A stretch of 64,000 nt of DNA from Gammaproteobacteria bacterium (GTDB lineage Bacteria; Pseudomonadota; Gammaproteobacteria; Pseudomonadales; Pseudohongiellaceae): contig JAUXNX010000013.1 of NCBI GenBank assembly GCA_030682575.1, forward strand, positions 1 through 64,000. Reading direction: 5' to 3'. Below, in pieces: positions 54,835 to 64,000 of the stretch (positions within the stretch are counted from its first letter, which is position 1; each line of letters opens with the position of its first letter). The position numbers were made by a program, and so were the translations under genes. Under the pieces are notes generated by a model. That model ran no database searches, was not told where the DNA came from, and worked only from the letters and a program-made list of their open reading frames with translations.

Positions 54835-55700
54835 ACGAGACAGATAACAAACTCAAGCAGATTATTGAAGGTTTGTTGCTCGCCGCTGGCAAACCGATGT
54901 CCCTCAACGCAATTGCAGAAGTTTTTCTGGAAGAGGAACGCCCGTCCAATGAGGAATTGCTGGCAGCGCTGGCTGCGGTTGCGGCTGATACCGAGGGCCG
55001 AGGTTTTGAACTGAAGGAAGTCGCCTCCGGTTTTCGTTTCCAGGTACGACAGGAACTCAGTTCCTGGGTGTCGCGACTCTGGGAAGAGCGTCCGCAGCGC
55101 TACACGAGAGCATTGCTGGAGACACTTGCACTGATTGCATATCGGCAACCGATTACTCGTGGCGACATTGAAGAGATTCGTGGGGTGAGCGTCAGTTCTA
55201 CCATCATTCGCACGTTGCTGGATCGTGAGTGGGTTCGCGTAGTCGGTCATCGCGATGTGCCGGGTCGACCGGCAATGTTCGCAACTACTCGACAGTTTCT
55301 CGACTATTTCAATCTCAAGAGTTTGCAGGAACTGCCGCCACTTTCGGAAATCCGTGATCTTGACAAACTCAATCCCGAACTCGCGCTGGACGATGATGAT
55401 ATGGCAGGTATGCGTGTGCTGGATCTGCCTCCGGAACCGAGTGAAGATGACGAAGACGAACGCGATGGCGAAGATTCCGGCGTGTTGGACCCCGATGATG
55501 ACAACTACCTCGACGAGGAAGAGGCTATCGCGTTGGCCAAGCGCCCTCTCGACGAAATTCTTGGTATTGGCCAGTTCTCGCGAAAGAGTGACGAGTCGTT
55601 CGACGTGGACGAAGAAGACGTCGTTGGTGGAGAAAGTGTGGAAGAGCAAGTCACTGGCGATGAAAAAGTGATAGAGAAGAACGAAGATGAAAAGGGCTGA
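54831..55700 (+). CDS. scpB: Segregation and condensation protein B
   Basis: A 289-residue partner of ScpA with two winged-helix domains (about residues 1-165). It has ETLALIAYRQPITRGDIEEIRG and RGVSVSSTIIRTLLDREWV-like blocks. The C-terminal third (about 185-289) is a very acidic Asp/Glu-rich tail, longer than usual. Confidence 0.93.
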   Translation: MNETDNKLKQIIEGLLLAAGKPMSLNAIAEVFLEEERPSNEELLAALAAVAADTEGRGFELKEVASGFRFQVRQELSSWVSRLWEERPQRYTRALLETLALIAYRQPITRGDIEEIRGVSVSSTIIRTLLDREWVRVVGHRDVPGRPAMFATTRQFLDYFNLKSLQELPPLSEIRDLDKLNPELALDDDDMAGMRVLDLPPEPSEDDEDERDGEDSGVLDPDDDNYLDEEEAIALAKRPLDEILGIGQFSRKSDESFDVDEEDVVGGESVEEQVTGDEKVIEKNEDEKG

Positions 55701-55784
55701 ATGAATCAGCCTCAGCGCAGTACCCCGTGACTCTTCATCCGGAAGAGTCATCCTCAGACATGTCGAGAGACAGCGGAGAAAAAG

Positions 55785-56561
55785 ATGGATGAAAAAATAC
55801 AGAAGGTGTTGGCCCGTGCGGGCTTCGGTTCACGCCGCGAACTTGAAGAGTGGATCAAGCAGGGGCGTGTGAAGATCAACGGCATTGTCGCGACTATCGG
55901 CGATCGCGTCAGCAAGGGCGACGCCCTGCTGGTGGATGGCAAGAAGGTCAATCCCAACAGCGCTGTCACCGAAATGCAGCGCGTGCTGCTTTACAACAAA
56001 CCCGAAGACGAAATCTGTTCGCGAAAGGACCCGGAGGGCAGGGCGTCTGTGTTCGACAAACTGCCGAAGATCACTCACGGTCGCTGGGTTGCCATCGGTC
56101 GCCTCGATATCAATACCAGTGGTCTGCTGTTGTTCACCACCGATGGTGAGCTTGCCAATCGTCTCATGCATCCTTCATCGAATATTGATCGTGAATACGC
56201 GGTGCGTGTCATGGGAGACGTGACTCAGGAAGTGATCGATAACATGATGAAAGGCGTGATGATCGATGACCACCTGTGTCGCTTCACTGACATCCGATAT
56301 TTCGCAGGCGAAGGCGCCAACCGCTGGTATCACGTGGTGCTGATGGAAGGGCGTAATCGTGAGGTGCGAAAATTGTGGGAGTCACAGGGGATTCGAGTGA
56401 GTCGTCTGAAGCGTGTACGCTACGGCCCGATCTTTATTCCCAGCAAGGTGAAGAAGGGCGATTTTTTCGAACTTCCGAAGGAAGAAATGGCTCTTCTCTA
56501 CAAAGCTGTCAATTTGCCACTGAACATACGTCCGAAAAAAGTCATGCCTGTAAGGCGCTGA
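55785..56561 (+). CDS. rluB: 23S rRNA pseudouridine synthase RluB
   Basis: A 258-residue RsuA-family synthase modifying 23S rRNA (position 2605 in E. coli). An N-terminal S4 domain (about 3-60) precedes the catalytic domain with Asp108 (GRLDINTSGLLLFT). EGRNREVRKLW is conserved. The gene lacks the long tail of E. coli RluB. It follows scpB, as is common. Confidence 0.94.
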   Translation: MDEKIQKVLARAGFGSRRELEEWIKQGRVKINGIVATIGDRVSKGDALLVDGKKVNPNSAVTEMQRVLLYNKPEDEICSRKDPEGRASVFDKLPKITHGRWVAIGRLDINTSGLLLFTTDGELANRLMHPSSNIDREYAVRVMGDVTQEVIDNMMKGVMIDDHLCRFTDIRYFAGEGANRWYHVVLMEGRNREVRKLWESQGIRVSRLKRVRYGPIFIPSKVKKGDFFELPKEEMALLYKAVNLPLNIRPKKVMPVRR

Positions 56562-56607
56562 ATTTTTTCGGTCAGGTTGAAAGTTTCTTGAGATCTGGCA
56601 TAACTCA

Positions 56608-56631
56608 CCATCAGCGCTGTTGTGCTGATGG
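56608..56631. terminator. Hairpin between convergent rluB and GGDEF genes
   Basis: CCATCAGC-N8-GCTGATGG forms a perfect 8-bp stem in the 81-base gap between the two convergent genes. Neither strand has a clear T-run, so any termination would be weak. Confidence 0.35.
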
Positions 56632-56642
56632 CGCTTGCGTTC

Positions 56643-57566
56643 TCAGCTGTGAATCAGGTTCTTGCCGAGGCGTTTTGCACTGAACAGAGCTCTGGATGCA
56701 CGCTCAATCAGACTACTGCTCGAATCGGTGCCTGTCAGCGTGCTGATGCCAAAACTGACTGTCAACAACGATTTTTGCACATCATCACCTTCGTCCAGTT
56801 CCGGCAGCTTCATGCTTGCCGCGCTCTTGCGTATACGTGTCGCAATTACTTTGGCGCCTTCCTTGTCAGTGTTGGAAAGGAGAACCAGGAACTGATCGTC
56901 CTCGTAGCGAAAGACGGCGTCGGTTGTGCGGCACAACTGCACGATCCTGCTCGAAAGAGATTTTAGAATACTGTCTCCGATTGCATGGCCGTAGGAAATA
57001 TTCAGTGCAGTCACGCGATCCACATCAATCAAAAGTATTGCAAGGGGCTGGTTGTGGCGTTTGGACAGATTGACTTCGCGGTCCAGCGTACGTTGCAGTG
57101 TGCTGATATTACGTGCACCTGTCAGAGTATCCTGAAACGCGGCGTTGACTGCTTTGGTATAGCTCAATGCATTACGCAGCGGATAAAAGAGTGTGGGCAA
57201 CAGGGACTCCAGAATGCTCAATTCTTTTTCGTTGAATTTTCTGCTGCGCTTGAAGATTATTTCGCCAAGTTTGTCCTCGGTGGTGATCAGACGATAACCG
57301 CAACTGTGAGATGACTGCTTTGCGATAGTTGTCTTGATTCCTTGTTCATCGTTGCTGTATTGAATGCCGTCGAGTTTGACTGTCGTGCTGATTCTTTCCA
57401 GGAAAACAGCAAGCAGCGTATTCAGTTCCAACGAAGACTGGAGCGCTTCGTTCAGTTGCATGCGCAGGTCTGATTTTTCATCCGCAAGCAAATCTCTCTG
57501 CGTGATCGCTCTGACATTGTCGGCAGCGATATCCGGCTGCGCTTGTGCCTGCACTGATACGACCAT
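56643..57566 (-). CDS. Degenerate GGDEF protein, probable c-di-GMP receptor
   Basis: A 307-residue paralogue of the upstream gene, sharing a GAF-like N-terminal domain with SSHSCGYRLIT and a C-terminal GGDEF fold. The active site reads EDDQF (222-226) instead of GGDEF, and DKFKxIND is DRVTALNI, so catalysis is very unlikely. RTTD (213-216), the inhibitory c-di-GMP-binding site, is kept. It may therefore sense c-di-GMP. AAGGAG precedes the ATG. It lies 46 bases after its paralogue on the same transcript. Confidence 0.85.
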   Translation of the reverse strand: MVVSVQAQAQPDIAADNVRAITQRDLLADEKSDLRMQLNEALQSSLELNTLLAVFLERISTTVKLDGIQYSNDEQGIKTTIAKQSSHSCGYRLITTEDKLGEIIFKRSRKFNEKELSILESLLPTLFYPLRNALSYTKAVNAAFQDTLTGARNISTLQRTLDREVNLSKRHNQPLAILLIDVDRVTALNISYGHAIGDSILKSLSSRIVQLCRTTDAVFRYEDDQFLVLLSNTDKEGAKVIATRIRKSAASMKLPELDEGDDVQKSLLTVSFGISTLTGTDSSSSLIERASRALFSAKRLGKNLIHS

Positions 57567-57611
57567 GATTGACTCCTTGATTGTGTGACTTGTTGTTTGT
57601 GCGAGCTATGT

Positions 57612-58535
57612 TCAGAGTCCGATGACCTTGTTGCCACCAGCGCTCTTGATAAGGTAAAGGGCCTTGTCTGCACGGTTGAACAGCGACTCTGGCGTGTCGG
57701 TTTCGCAGAAAGTGGTCACACCGATGCTCACCGAGATCCGCACAGGATGTTCCCCAACCATGATCTCCATATTTTCCACCGCAATCCGCATACGCTCTGC
57801 AATGACCAACGCCCCTTCTGCATTGGTCTGATTGAGCAGCACCACAAACTCTTCGCCGCCGTAGCGGAAACTGAGATCCGTGTTGCGATTGACCTGAGAG
57901 AGAGTGACAACCAATTCCTTCAGTACTTTGTCGCCTGCGCTGTGACCGAGCCGGTCATTGATGCTCTTGAACTTGTCGATGTCCAGTACCAACAGAGAGA
58001 GCGAGTGATGATGACGTCGTGACAGACTGATTTCCCGCTGAAGTGCATTGCTCAGGGCGATTCTGTTGCCCGCACCCGTCAAGGGATCAGTCAGAGATGC
58101 CATCAGAGCGTCGCGATACAGAAGTGCGTTGCGCAGAGGGCAAATCAGAGCGCTCAGCATGATCTCTATCGCTTCCATGTTCTGATCGGAGAAGCGTGTG
58201 CTGCGATAGAACACAATTTCACCCAGGTGGTCCTGTGCAGTGATCAGGCGGTAGCCGCAACTGTGCGATGCCTTGCGACCGGCAAGAATTTGCAGTTGCT
58301 GGTGCTCATTGACGTACTGGAGTCCGTCCAGCTCCACGCTCTCCGGCAACTCATGGTGAAACAGGTGCAGTAGTTTCTCGATATCGAGAGTAGTCTGCAA
58401 ACTGGAGGCCATTTTGTAGCGGCGCTCGCTGTAATTCTCCTGAGGTCTTTCCTCTGGAGTGATATGAGGCCTGCCAAGGCTGATTCGCGCACTGTTGAAA
58501 TCGATAGTGTTCGAGGATTGTAGTGGCGTCGCCAT
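57612..58535 (-). CDS. GGDEF diguanylate cyclase with GAF-like sensor domain
   Basis: A 307-residue soluble protein. The N-terminal GAF-like domain (about 45-140) includes SHSCGYRLIT. The GGDEF domain is intact: DIDKFKSINDRLGHSAGD, active site GGEEF (226-230) and I-site RNTD (217-220). It should make c-di-GMP. AGGAG lies before the ATG. It is followed by its degenerate copy. A sigma-54-like site overlapping a perfect dyad lies about 90 bases upstream. Confidence 0.92.
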   Translation of the reverse strand: MATPLQSSNTIDFNSARISLGRPHITPEERPQENYSERRYKMASSLQTTLDIEKLLHLFHHELPESVELDGLQYVNEHQQLQILAGRKASHSCGYRLITAQDHLGEIVFYRSTRFSDQNMEAIEIMLSALICPLRNALLYRDALMASLTDPLTGAGNRIALSNALQREISLSRRHHHSLSLLVLDIDKFKSINDRLGHSAGDKVLKELVVTLSQVNRNTDLSFRYGGEEFVVLLNQTNAEGALVIAERMRIAVENMEIMVGEHPVRISVSIGVTTFCETDTPESLFNRADKALYLIKSAGGNKVIGL

Positions 58536-58618
58536 CGGGTATTAGCTCCTGTATCCAGAGGCTGTGATTGAGCAGCACGCCCCGGAGACTTCCTGAATTA
58601 AGTGTCCACAAGGGCTAT

Positions 58619-58634
58619 AGCGAGTATCATGCCA
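58619..58634 (-). promoter_or_regulatory. Candidate sigma-54 promoter of the GGDEF pair
   Basis: On the minus strand TGGCAT-GATAC-TCGCT has GG-N10-GC spacing, with one mismatch in each box. Transcription would start near 58608, about 73 bases before the first GGDEF gene. Confidence 0.4.
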
Positions 58635-58645
58635 AGAGTTGGCAT
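58629..58645. promoter_or_regulatory. Perfect dyad, possible operator
   Basis: ATGCCAA-gag-TTGGCAT is a perfect 7+3+7 inverted repeat. It covers the -24 box of the candidate sigma-54 promoter for the GGDEF pair, so a bound protein would affect it. Confidence 0.35.
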
Positions 58646-58855
58646 CAAGTAATTTTAATAGTTAAAACAAAGGGTTGTTTTAGACCGCTCTGTTATGTCG
58701 GAGTATGGCAGACGGTTTTGGCATTGCCGCTCCGACCACATGAGCGGCAAATTTTGTCGCTTTGCCGCTGTAGTCCGGGCAGAGTGTCGGATTTCTGACG
58801 TGGGGGGTGATGTGCAGGGTGGGGAGATCGGTGGCATTATGGAAAACGAAGATCC

Positions 58856-59593
58856 TCAGGCAGTCAAAGCCTGGCCTGTGACGGACTTGCTGTCGGAGCC
58901 CATGAGATAGAGGTAGAGTGGCATCAGATCTTCGGGGCCTTTCAGGGTATATGGATCTTCGGCGGGGTAAGCGGCCTTGCGCATTGCTGTCCGGGTTGCG
59001 CCAGGGTCGATACTGTTCACGCGAATAGAACTGGTCTGTCGCAACTCGTCTGACAGCACCTGCATGAAACCTTCCACAGCGAACTTGCTTACCGAGTAGG
59101 CTCCCCAATAGGCTCGCCCCTTTCTGCCCACACTGGACGAAGTGAAGATCACGCTCGCTTCCGGCGCTGCCTGCAGAGCCGGCAAAAGAGCACGCGTCAT
59201 CATGAACGGGGCGTTGACGTTGACCTGCATCAGTTGCATCCACGAGTCGACGGGATAGAACTGGATTGGTGTGCGCGGCCCCAGAATGGCAGCGTTGTGG
59301 AGCAGACCATCCAGTTGTCCACATTGCTCCAGAATGTTGTCACCAAGAATCCTGTAGTCCTCATCACTGGCATTCTGCAGATCCAAAGGGTGGATGATGG
59401 GTTCCGGAGCACTGATGGTCATTATTTCGTCATAAACCTTTTCGAGTTTTGCGACTGTGCGTCCGAGGAGGATGACCGTTGCTCCATGTTGAGCATAGGT
59501 GAGGGCGGCAGTACGGCCAATGCCATCGCCGGCGCCAGTGACGAGGATGGTCTTGGCTTTCAAGAGGTCAGGTGCTGCAGTGTAGTTTTCCAT
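58856..59593 (-). CDS. YciK family short-chain oxidoreductase
   Basis: A 245-residue SDR of the YciK type. It has VTGAGDGIGR, LLHNAAILG (in place of NNAG), a TSSSVG serine and YSVSK. The substrate is unknown. It is the last gene of a minus-strand group ubiG-mupP-SDR in the order seen in Pseudomonas. Confidence 0.9.
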   Translation of the reverse strand: MENYTAAPDLLKAKTILVTGAGDGIGRTAALTYAQHGATVILLGRTVAKLEKVYDEIMTISAPEPIIHPLDLQNASDEDYRILGDNILEQCGQLDGLLHNAAILGPRTPIQFYPVDSWMQLMQVNVNAPFMMTRALLPALQAAPEASVIFTSSSVGRKGRAYWGAYSVSKFAVEGFMQVLSDELRQTSSIRVNSIDPGATRTAMRKAAYPAEDPYTLKGPEDLMPLYLYLMGSDSKSVTGQALTA

Positions 59594-59620
59594 GCGCTGT
59601 TCCGTTACTGGTATTGATGA

Positions 59621-60322
59621 TTACAGATGTTGTTGTTTGGCAGTCGCGGACTCCAGCCATTGAATAATGCCTTCCACATCCGAGACGATCATATCCGCCT
59701 GCCATGTTGCAATGGCGGGAGAAGATGGCAGATAACCATACGCCGCAGCAATGGTATGCATGCCTGCCTCCCTTCCGGCTGTGATGTCACGTGGATGATC
59801 ACCTACGTATACAGATTGTTCCGGAGCACAGCCGAGCTGAGTGCAGGCCAGCAACAGGGGTTCTGGATGTGGTTTGGTATAAGTCACATGTTCCGGACAT
59901 ATGAGGGTTTGGCAGCGCTCCAGCAGGCCAAGGTTGCGCAGCAGGGGGATGCTGTACTGTTCCGGCTTGTTGGTGACAATGCCCCACTTGATGCCACGTT
60001 CCTCAAGAAGGGTCAGTAGTTTATCCATGGTGGGATAAAGTCTTGCTCTGGTCTGGGCAACCTGCTGCCCATACAGAGACAGCAATGTGCTGTGCAGTGC
60101 CTTGAAATCGTGAGCGGTGCTGTCGATACCGAATGCGAGCTCCACCAGTGCTCGTGCGCCGCTGGAGACTGTCTGATGCACCGCCGCCTGCGGAACGGGG
60201 GGCAGGCCCGCGATGCTGGTCATGAGATCCAGCACTTTGGCGAAATCTTCAGCGGTATCGACCAAGGTGCCGTCGAGATCGAACAGCATACTGTTGATGG
60301 AGTTTGAGGAGGGGGTCTGCAT
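59621..60322 (-). CDS. mupP: HAD phosphatase, probably MupP (MurNAc-6-P phosphatase)
   Basis: A 233-residue HAD enzyme. Motif I is DLDGT (Asp15, Asp17), motif II IVTNKP and motif IV VGDHPRD. By sequence it could be read as phosphoglycolate phosphatase (Gph). Its place next to ubiG matches Pseudomonas MupP, which dephosphorylates MurNAc-6-phosphate in cell-wall recycling. I prefer MupP on context. Confidence 0.8.
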   Translation of the reverse strand: MQTPSSNSINSMLFDLDGTLVDTAEDFAKVLDLMTSIAGLPPVPQAAVHQTVSSGARALVELAFGIDSTAHDFKALHSTLLSLYGQQVAQTRARLYPTMDKLLTLLEERGIKWGIVTNKPEQYSIPLLRNLGLLERCQTLICPEHVTYTKPHPEPLLLACTQLGCAPEQSVYVGDHPRDITAGREAGMHTIAAAYGYLPSSPAIATWQADMIVSDVEGIIQWLESATAKQQHL

Positions 60323-60354
60323 ATCGATTTCTGGTTCCGAGAGTTCCCAGTCGC

Positions 60355-61080
60355 TTATACAGCGGCTGGACTGGTGTAGTGAGCAAGGTAATTGACGTCG
60401 ACATTCGTATGCAGGGTGTAGCGGCGGGTAATCGGGTTGTAGCCCATCCCGGTCAATTCACCTGCTTCCAGATCATTATCCCGACACCAGGCAGCGAGCT
60501 CGGACGGTTTGATGAATTTGGCGTAGTCATGCGTGCCCCGAGGCAGCAGGTTGAGGACGTATTCCGCGCCGACAATTGCAAAGACATAAGCCTTGGGATT
60601 GCGATTGATGGTCGAAAAAAACAGGTGTCCGCCAGGTTTGACAAGGGCCGCGCAGGCAGCGACCACTGCCCGTGGGTCCGGCACGTGCTCCAGCATTTCC
60701 AGGCATGTGACTACGTCATAGCGGCCGGGTTCGCGGCGGGCAAGGTCCTCAGTCGAGATATTTTCGTAGCGTATGACCAGACCGCTTTCCAGTTGATGCA
60801 GTCGGGCAACGGCGAGAGAGGCTTCGGCCAGATCGATGGCGGTGACATGGGCTCCCTGGCGGGCCATGGCCTCACTCAGGATGCCGCCGCCGCAACCGAC
60901 ATCGACAACGTCCCTGCCGGCCAGGTTGACCTTGCTGCTGATGAAACCCATGCGTAACGGATTGATTTCGTGAAGGGGTTTGAACTCGCTGTTGGGGTCC
61001 CACCAGCGTGAAGCCAATGCCTCGAATTTGCGAATCTCGGCCTGATCGCTGTTGGGCGTATTGTGCTGTCCGATTGTCAT
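60355..61080 (-). CDS. ubiG: Ubiquinone O-methyltransferase UbiG
   Basis: A 241-residue SAM methyltransferase doing both O-methylations of ubiquinone synthesis. The SAM motif VVDVGCGGGILSEAMA, the N-terminal FEALASRWWDPNSEFKPLH and the late MGYNPITRRY are typical. The frame extends to 61131 inside mtaD; start 61080 (MTIGQHN) gives the usual length. Confidence 0.95.
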   Translation of the reverse strand: MTIGQHNTPNSDQAEIRKFEALASRWWDPNSEFKPLHEINPLRMGFISSKVNLAGRDVVDVGCGGGILSEAMARQGAHVTAIDLAEASLAVARLHQLESGLVIRYENISTEDLARREPGRYDVVTCLEMLEHVPDPRAVVAACAALVKPGGHLFFSTINRNPKAYVFAIVGAEYVLNLLPRGTHDYAKFIKPSELAAWCRDNDLEAGELTGMGYNPITRRYTLHTNVDVNYLAHYTSPAAV

Positions 61081-61094
61081 GAGTATGTCCCGGT

Positions 61095-62441
61095 TCAGTT
61101 TTCCGTTCCGCTCTGGATGCGCGTCTGCCATGCGGCTGTTTGCGTGCGCAGCAGGTCCAGGTCGAGAGTGGTGAGTTGACGATTGTCGACCAGCAATTTG
61201 CCGGCTACCCAGACGTGGCTGACCTGGCTGCTGTTGGTGCTGTAGGTCAGGTGAGATAAGGGGCTGTAGAGAGGTATGGCGTTGATGGTCTGCATGTCTA
61301 CTGCCACGATGTCTGCGTACTTACCTGCTTCCAGTGATCCGATTTTGTCGTCCATGCCCAGAGCTTTTGCGCCATTGATAGTGGCGATCTGCAGTGCCTG
61401 CAGTGCAGGAATGGCGCTGGCATCACCTGCTACAGCCTTGGCCAGCAGAGCAGCAGTACGCATTTCCGAGAACATGTCGAGATCGTTGTTGCTGGCTGCG
61501 CCGTCGGTGCCCAGCGCGATGTTCACGCCGGCCTTCGCAAGCTTGCCCGTCGGGCAGAAACCGCTCGCGAGCTTGAGATTTGATTCAGGGCAATGAACGA
61601 CACTGGCTCCGGTTTCCGCCAGTAATGCGATTTCCGTATCCGTGAGCTGAGTGGCATGAACGCATAGTAGTCGAGGGGAGACCAGGCCGAGATCAACAAG
61701 CCTCTGCAGGGGTCTCTTGCCGGTTGCTGTGACGGCATCACTGACTTCCTGTGCGGTTTCGTGGATATGCATGTGGATAGGCACATCCATCTCTTCTGCC
61801 AGAGTGGCTATCTTGCGCAACGGCGCGTCAGAAACCGTATAGGGAGCGTGAGGACCGAATGCAACACTGATCAGTGAGTGGTTGCGATAGCTGTCATGCA
61901 GTTGGGTTGCCTTGACGATGTAGTCGTCAGCATCAGTCGCCCAGATTGTCGGGAAATCCAGTACCGGCGCAGCCAGTTGAGCCCGTATTCCGGCATCCTT
62001 GGCTGCTCTGGCGGCAGCGTCCGGGAAAAAATACATGTCAGCAAAACAGGTGGTGCCGGACAGCAGCATTTCGGCGATGGCCAGTTGAGTGCCCTGATGG
62101 ACGAATTCCTCGCTGACCCAGCGACCTTCCAATGGCCAGATATAGTCATGCAGCCAGGTGTGCAGGGGCATGTCGTCGGCAGCACCACGCAGCAGTGTCA
62201 TGGCCGCGTGGCCATGGGCGTTCACAAGACCAGGGATCAGGACATGATTTGCCAGCACTACCTCGTTTTTTGGTAGATAAAACTGACGTGCAGTATCGGA
62301 TGGCAGAATCTCTACAATCAGCCCTGAATCGACAGCGACACAGTGGGCATCCAGTACAGATTGTTCGCTGCTTACAGGAATGACCCAACGGGCGTGGATG
62401 AGCAGATCGATTTCAGTGGGGTTTCCAGGCTGCACTGTCAT
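61095..62441 (-). CDS. mtaD: TRZ/ATZ amidohydrolase, probable MTA/SAH deaminase
   Basis: A 448-residue metal-dependent hydrolase. Metal ligands are seen in NAHGHAAM, the HMHIHET block, CVHATQL and GTDGAASNN. It fits the methylthioadenosine/S-adenosylhomocysteine deaminase group (PA3170-like). ATG 62441 (MTVQPGN) is chosen over the longer frame from 62510 because the extra residues do not belong to the fold. mtnA, its neighbour in Pseudomonas, is absent. Confidence 0.88.
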   Translation of the reverse strand: MTVQPGNPTEIDLLIHARWVIPVSSEQSVLDAHCVAVDSGLIVEILPSDTARQFYLPKNEVVLANHVLIPGLVNAHGHAAMTLLRGAADDMPLHTWLHDYIWPLEGRWVSEEFVHQGTQLAIAEMLLSGTTCFADMYFFPDAAARAAKDAGIRAQLAAPVLDFPTIWATDADDYIVKATQLHDSYRNHSLISVAFGPHAPYTVSDAPLRKIATLAEEMDVPIHMHIHETAQEVSDAVTATGKRPLQRLVDLGLVSPRLLCVHATQLTDTEIALLAETGASVVHCPESNLKLASGFCPTGKLAKAGVNIALGTDGAASNNDLDMFSEMRTAALLAKAVAGDASAIPALQALQIATINGAKALGMDDKIGSLEAGKYADIVAVDMQTINAIPLYSPLSHLTYSTNSSQVSHVWVAGKLLVDNRQLTTLDLDLLRTQTAAWQTRIQSGTEN

Positions 62442-62737
62442 GGTCTCGCTGATGGCTGTAAAAAGGACGCGATTATAGCGAATGCAAAATGAAATAGCCC
62501 GTCCGCGCAAGGATAGCGCGACTGGCTTCCAACGAGGCGCTCAGGGTGGGAACAGGGATGTCCGGACAGCCTGTTGCCAGATCGCAGGCAAATCGCTCCA
62601 CGGGCCTCAAAACGTGTTTTTGGGTGTCAGTTGGTCATTAGTTCGTGATACCATTGCCGACTTTTGCAGGGGTCGGATTTTACCCTTTTTCGGGGCTGCT
62701 TACGTGGCTCTGCTTGCTGCTTGGGGATTAGGTTTTT

Positions 62738-64000
62738 ATGTCTGATATAGCAAAACAGGTACTGCCCGTTTCTCTCGAAAGTGAAATGCGGGAGTCCTAT
62801 CTGGCCTACGCAATGAGCGTAATTGTCGGAAGGGCGCTGCCCGATGTGCGCGATGGGCTCAAACCAGTGCACAGGCGTGTTCTCTTCGCGATGAATGTGC
62901 TCTCCAATGACTATAACAAGCCCTACAAGAAATCAGCCCGTGTAGTGGGTGATGTCATCGGTAAATACCATCCCCACGGCGACACAGCTGTGTATGACAC
63001 CATTGTGCGTATGGCCCAGGATTTCTCTCTCCGCTACACACTGGTAGATGGTCAAGGCAACTTTGGCTCTGTTGATGGCGATGCTGCAGCAGCAATGCGT
63101 TATACCGAAATCCGCATGGCGAAGATCGCCCATGATCTGATGGCTGATCTTGACAAGGAAACTGTGGACTTCTCGGATAACTACGACGGGACTGAACAGA
63201 TTCCCGATGTGTTCCCGACCCAGATTCCCAACCTCCTTATCAATGGCTCCTCCGGTATTGCTGTGGGTATGGCCACGAATATTCCTCCGCACAATCTGCG
63301 CGAAGTGATTGATGCCTGTGTCGCACTGCTCGATAACGAAGACATCACCATCGATGAGCTCATGGAGCACATCACAGGCCCTGACTTCCCGACTGCCGCC
63401 ATCATCAACGGGCGCGCGGGCATTATCGAAGCATACAAGACCGGACGCGGGCGAATCTATCTGCGTGCCCGAGCCGAGATCATCGAAGATGAGAAGACCA
63501 ATCGACAGACTATCATCGTTACGGAGATTCCCTATCAGCTCAACAAGGCGCGATTGATCGAGCGTATCGCCGAACTGGTCAAGGAAAAGAAGCTGGAAGG
63601 TATCTCCGAACTGCGTGACGAGTCCGACAAGGACGGGATGCGCATCGTGATTGAATTGCGCCGGGGTGAAGTGGGCGAAGTGGTATTGAACAACCTCTAC
63701 GCGCAAACCCAGATGCAGTCTGTCTTTGGCATCAACATGGTTGCACTCGTTGATGGTCAACCAAAACTGCTCAACTTGAAGGAAATCATCCAGTCCTTTA
63801 TCCGTCACCGTCGTGAAGTGGTGACTCGCAGAACAGTCTTCCTGTTGCGCAAGGCGCGCGAGAAGGGGCATATTCTTGAAGGTCTCGCTATCGCCCTGGC
63901 GAACATCGATGCCGTCATAGCGCTTATCAAGGAATCGCCGAGTACAACTGAAGCTAAAGAGAAATTGCTGGTGCGCTCCTGGCATGCCGCCAGTGTGCTG
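62738..64000 (+). CDS. gyrA: DNA gyrase subunit A (5' part, cut by window end)
   Basis: The first 421 codons of GyrA, without a stop. The breakage-reunion domain has catalytic Tyr122 ([12 protein letters not shown]) and the quinolone region [13 protein letters not shown]. Residue 83 is Thr and residue 87 Asp, the wild-type pattern of Pseudomonas rather than E. coli (Ser83). TTAGG lies before the ATG. It is divergent from mtaD, with about 296 bases between them. Confidence 0.97.
   Translation, partial: MSDIAKQVLPVSLESEMRESYLAYAMSVIVGRALPDVRDGLKPVHRRVLFAMNVLSNDYNKPYKKSARVVGDVIGKYHPHGDTAVYDTIVRMAQDFSLRYTLVDGQGNFGSVDGDAAAAMRYTEIRMAKIAHDLMADLDKETVDFSDNYDGTEQIPDVFPTQIPNLLINGSSGIAVGMATNIPPHNLREVIDACVALLDNEDITIDELMEHITGPDFPTAAIINGRAGIIEAYKTGRGRIYLRARAEIIEDEKTNRQTIIVTEIPYQLNKARLIERIAELVKEKKLEGISELRDESDKDGMRIVIELRRGEVGEVVLNNLYAQTQMQSVFGINMVALVDGQPKLLNLKEIIQSFIRHRREVVTRRTVFLLRKAREKGHILEGLAIALANIDAVIALIKESPSTTEAKEKLLVRSWHAASVL

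Larger units (their letters stand above)
58536..58855. other. Intergenic region before the GGDEF pair
   Basis: These 320 bases contain the candidate promoter and dyad at 58619-58645 and a 9-bp perfect hairpin TTGCCGCTC/GAGCGGCAA at 58724-58750. The hairpin may end the SDR operon transcribed toward it. No gene is seen. Confidence 0.5.

Noticed and set aside
1-64000. tRNA or rRNA genes
   Set aside because: I saw no cloverleaf with CCA end, GGTTCGAATC-type loop or rRNA stretch while reading either strand; a tRNA search program would settle it.

Overview
The window is a stretch of a gammaproteobacterial chromosome. The long run of motility genes follows the Pseudomonas order almost gene for gene (fleSR-fliEFGHIJ, fliK, fliLMNOPQR-flhB, flhA-flhF-flhG-fliA, cheYZAB-parC-parP-cheW-DUF2802, then ccmABCDEFGHI). 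So does the gyrA/mtaD/ubiG/mupP/SDR block at the right end. Pseudomonas-type REP sequences are scattered through it. Several neighbours expected in Pseudomonas itself are missing (fleQ before fleS, motCD after cheB, mtnA beside mtaD). This suggests a relative outside the genus, such as a marine Pseudohongiella- or OM182-like lineage; that placement is inference.

Layout. 1-5.9 kb: mixed accessory genes (a GAF-GGDEF cyclase, an SDR, a LysE exporter, DUF1801 and DUF4256 proteins, a secreted S1C protease). 6.0-6.5 kb: dcd. 6.7-36 kb: the flagellar and chemotaxis genes. Sigma-54 promoters are visible before fleS, fliK, fliL and flhA, a FleQ-type box lies before fleS, and a sigma-28 promoter lies before cheY. 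This fits the usual cascade FleQ/RpoN -> FleSR/RpoN -> FliA. 37-38.5 kb: a small accessory insertion (a secreted protein of unknown function and a broken DUF1428 gene). 38.5-46 kb: the complete cytochrome c maturation operon. 46-51.4 kb: acyl-CoA ligase, moaA, moaB, a HemD-like protein and a periplasmic cyclophilin. 51.4-56.6 kb: YciI, YciO/Sua5-like, trpS, scpA, scpB, rluB. 56.6-58.5 kb: a tandem pair of GGDEF proteins, one catalytically degenerate. 58.8-64 kb: SDR, mupP, ubiG, mtaD on the minus strand and the start of gyrA on the plus strand.

The most unusual structure is a family of four palindromic elements at 23468-23571, 23796-23914, 29377-29495 and 29674-29793. Each has a conserved 54-bp core that can itself fold into two small hairpins. 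The core sits between two long arms that are complementary to each other but differ from element to element. The elements come as two tail-to-tail pairs, each filling the gap between one motility operon and the promoter of the next (flhB|flhA and fliA|cheY). Paired base changes inside the core hairpins indicate that folding is what is conserved.
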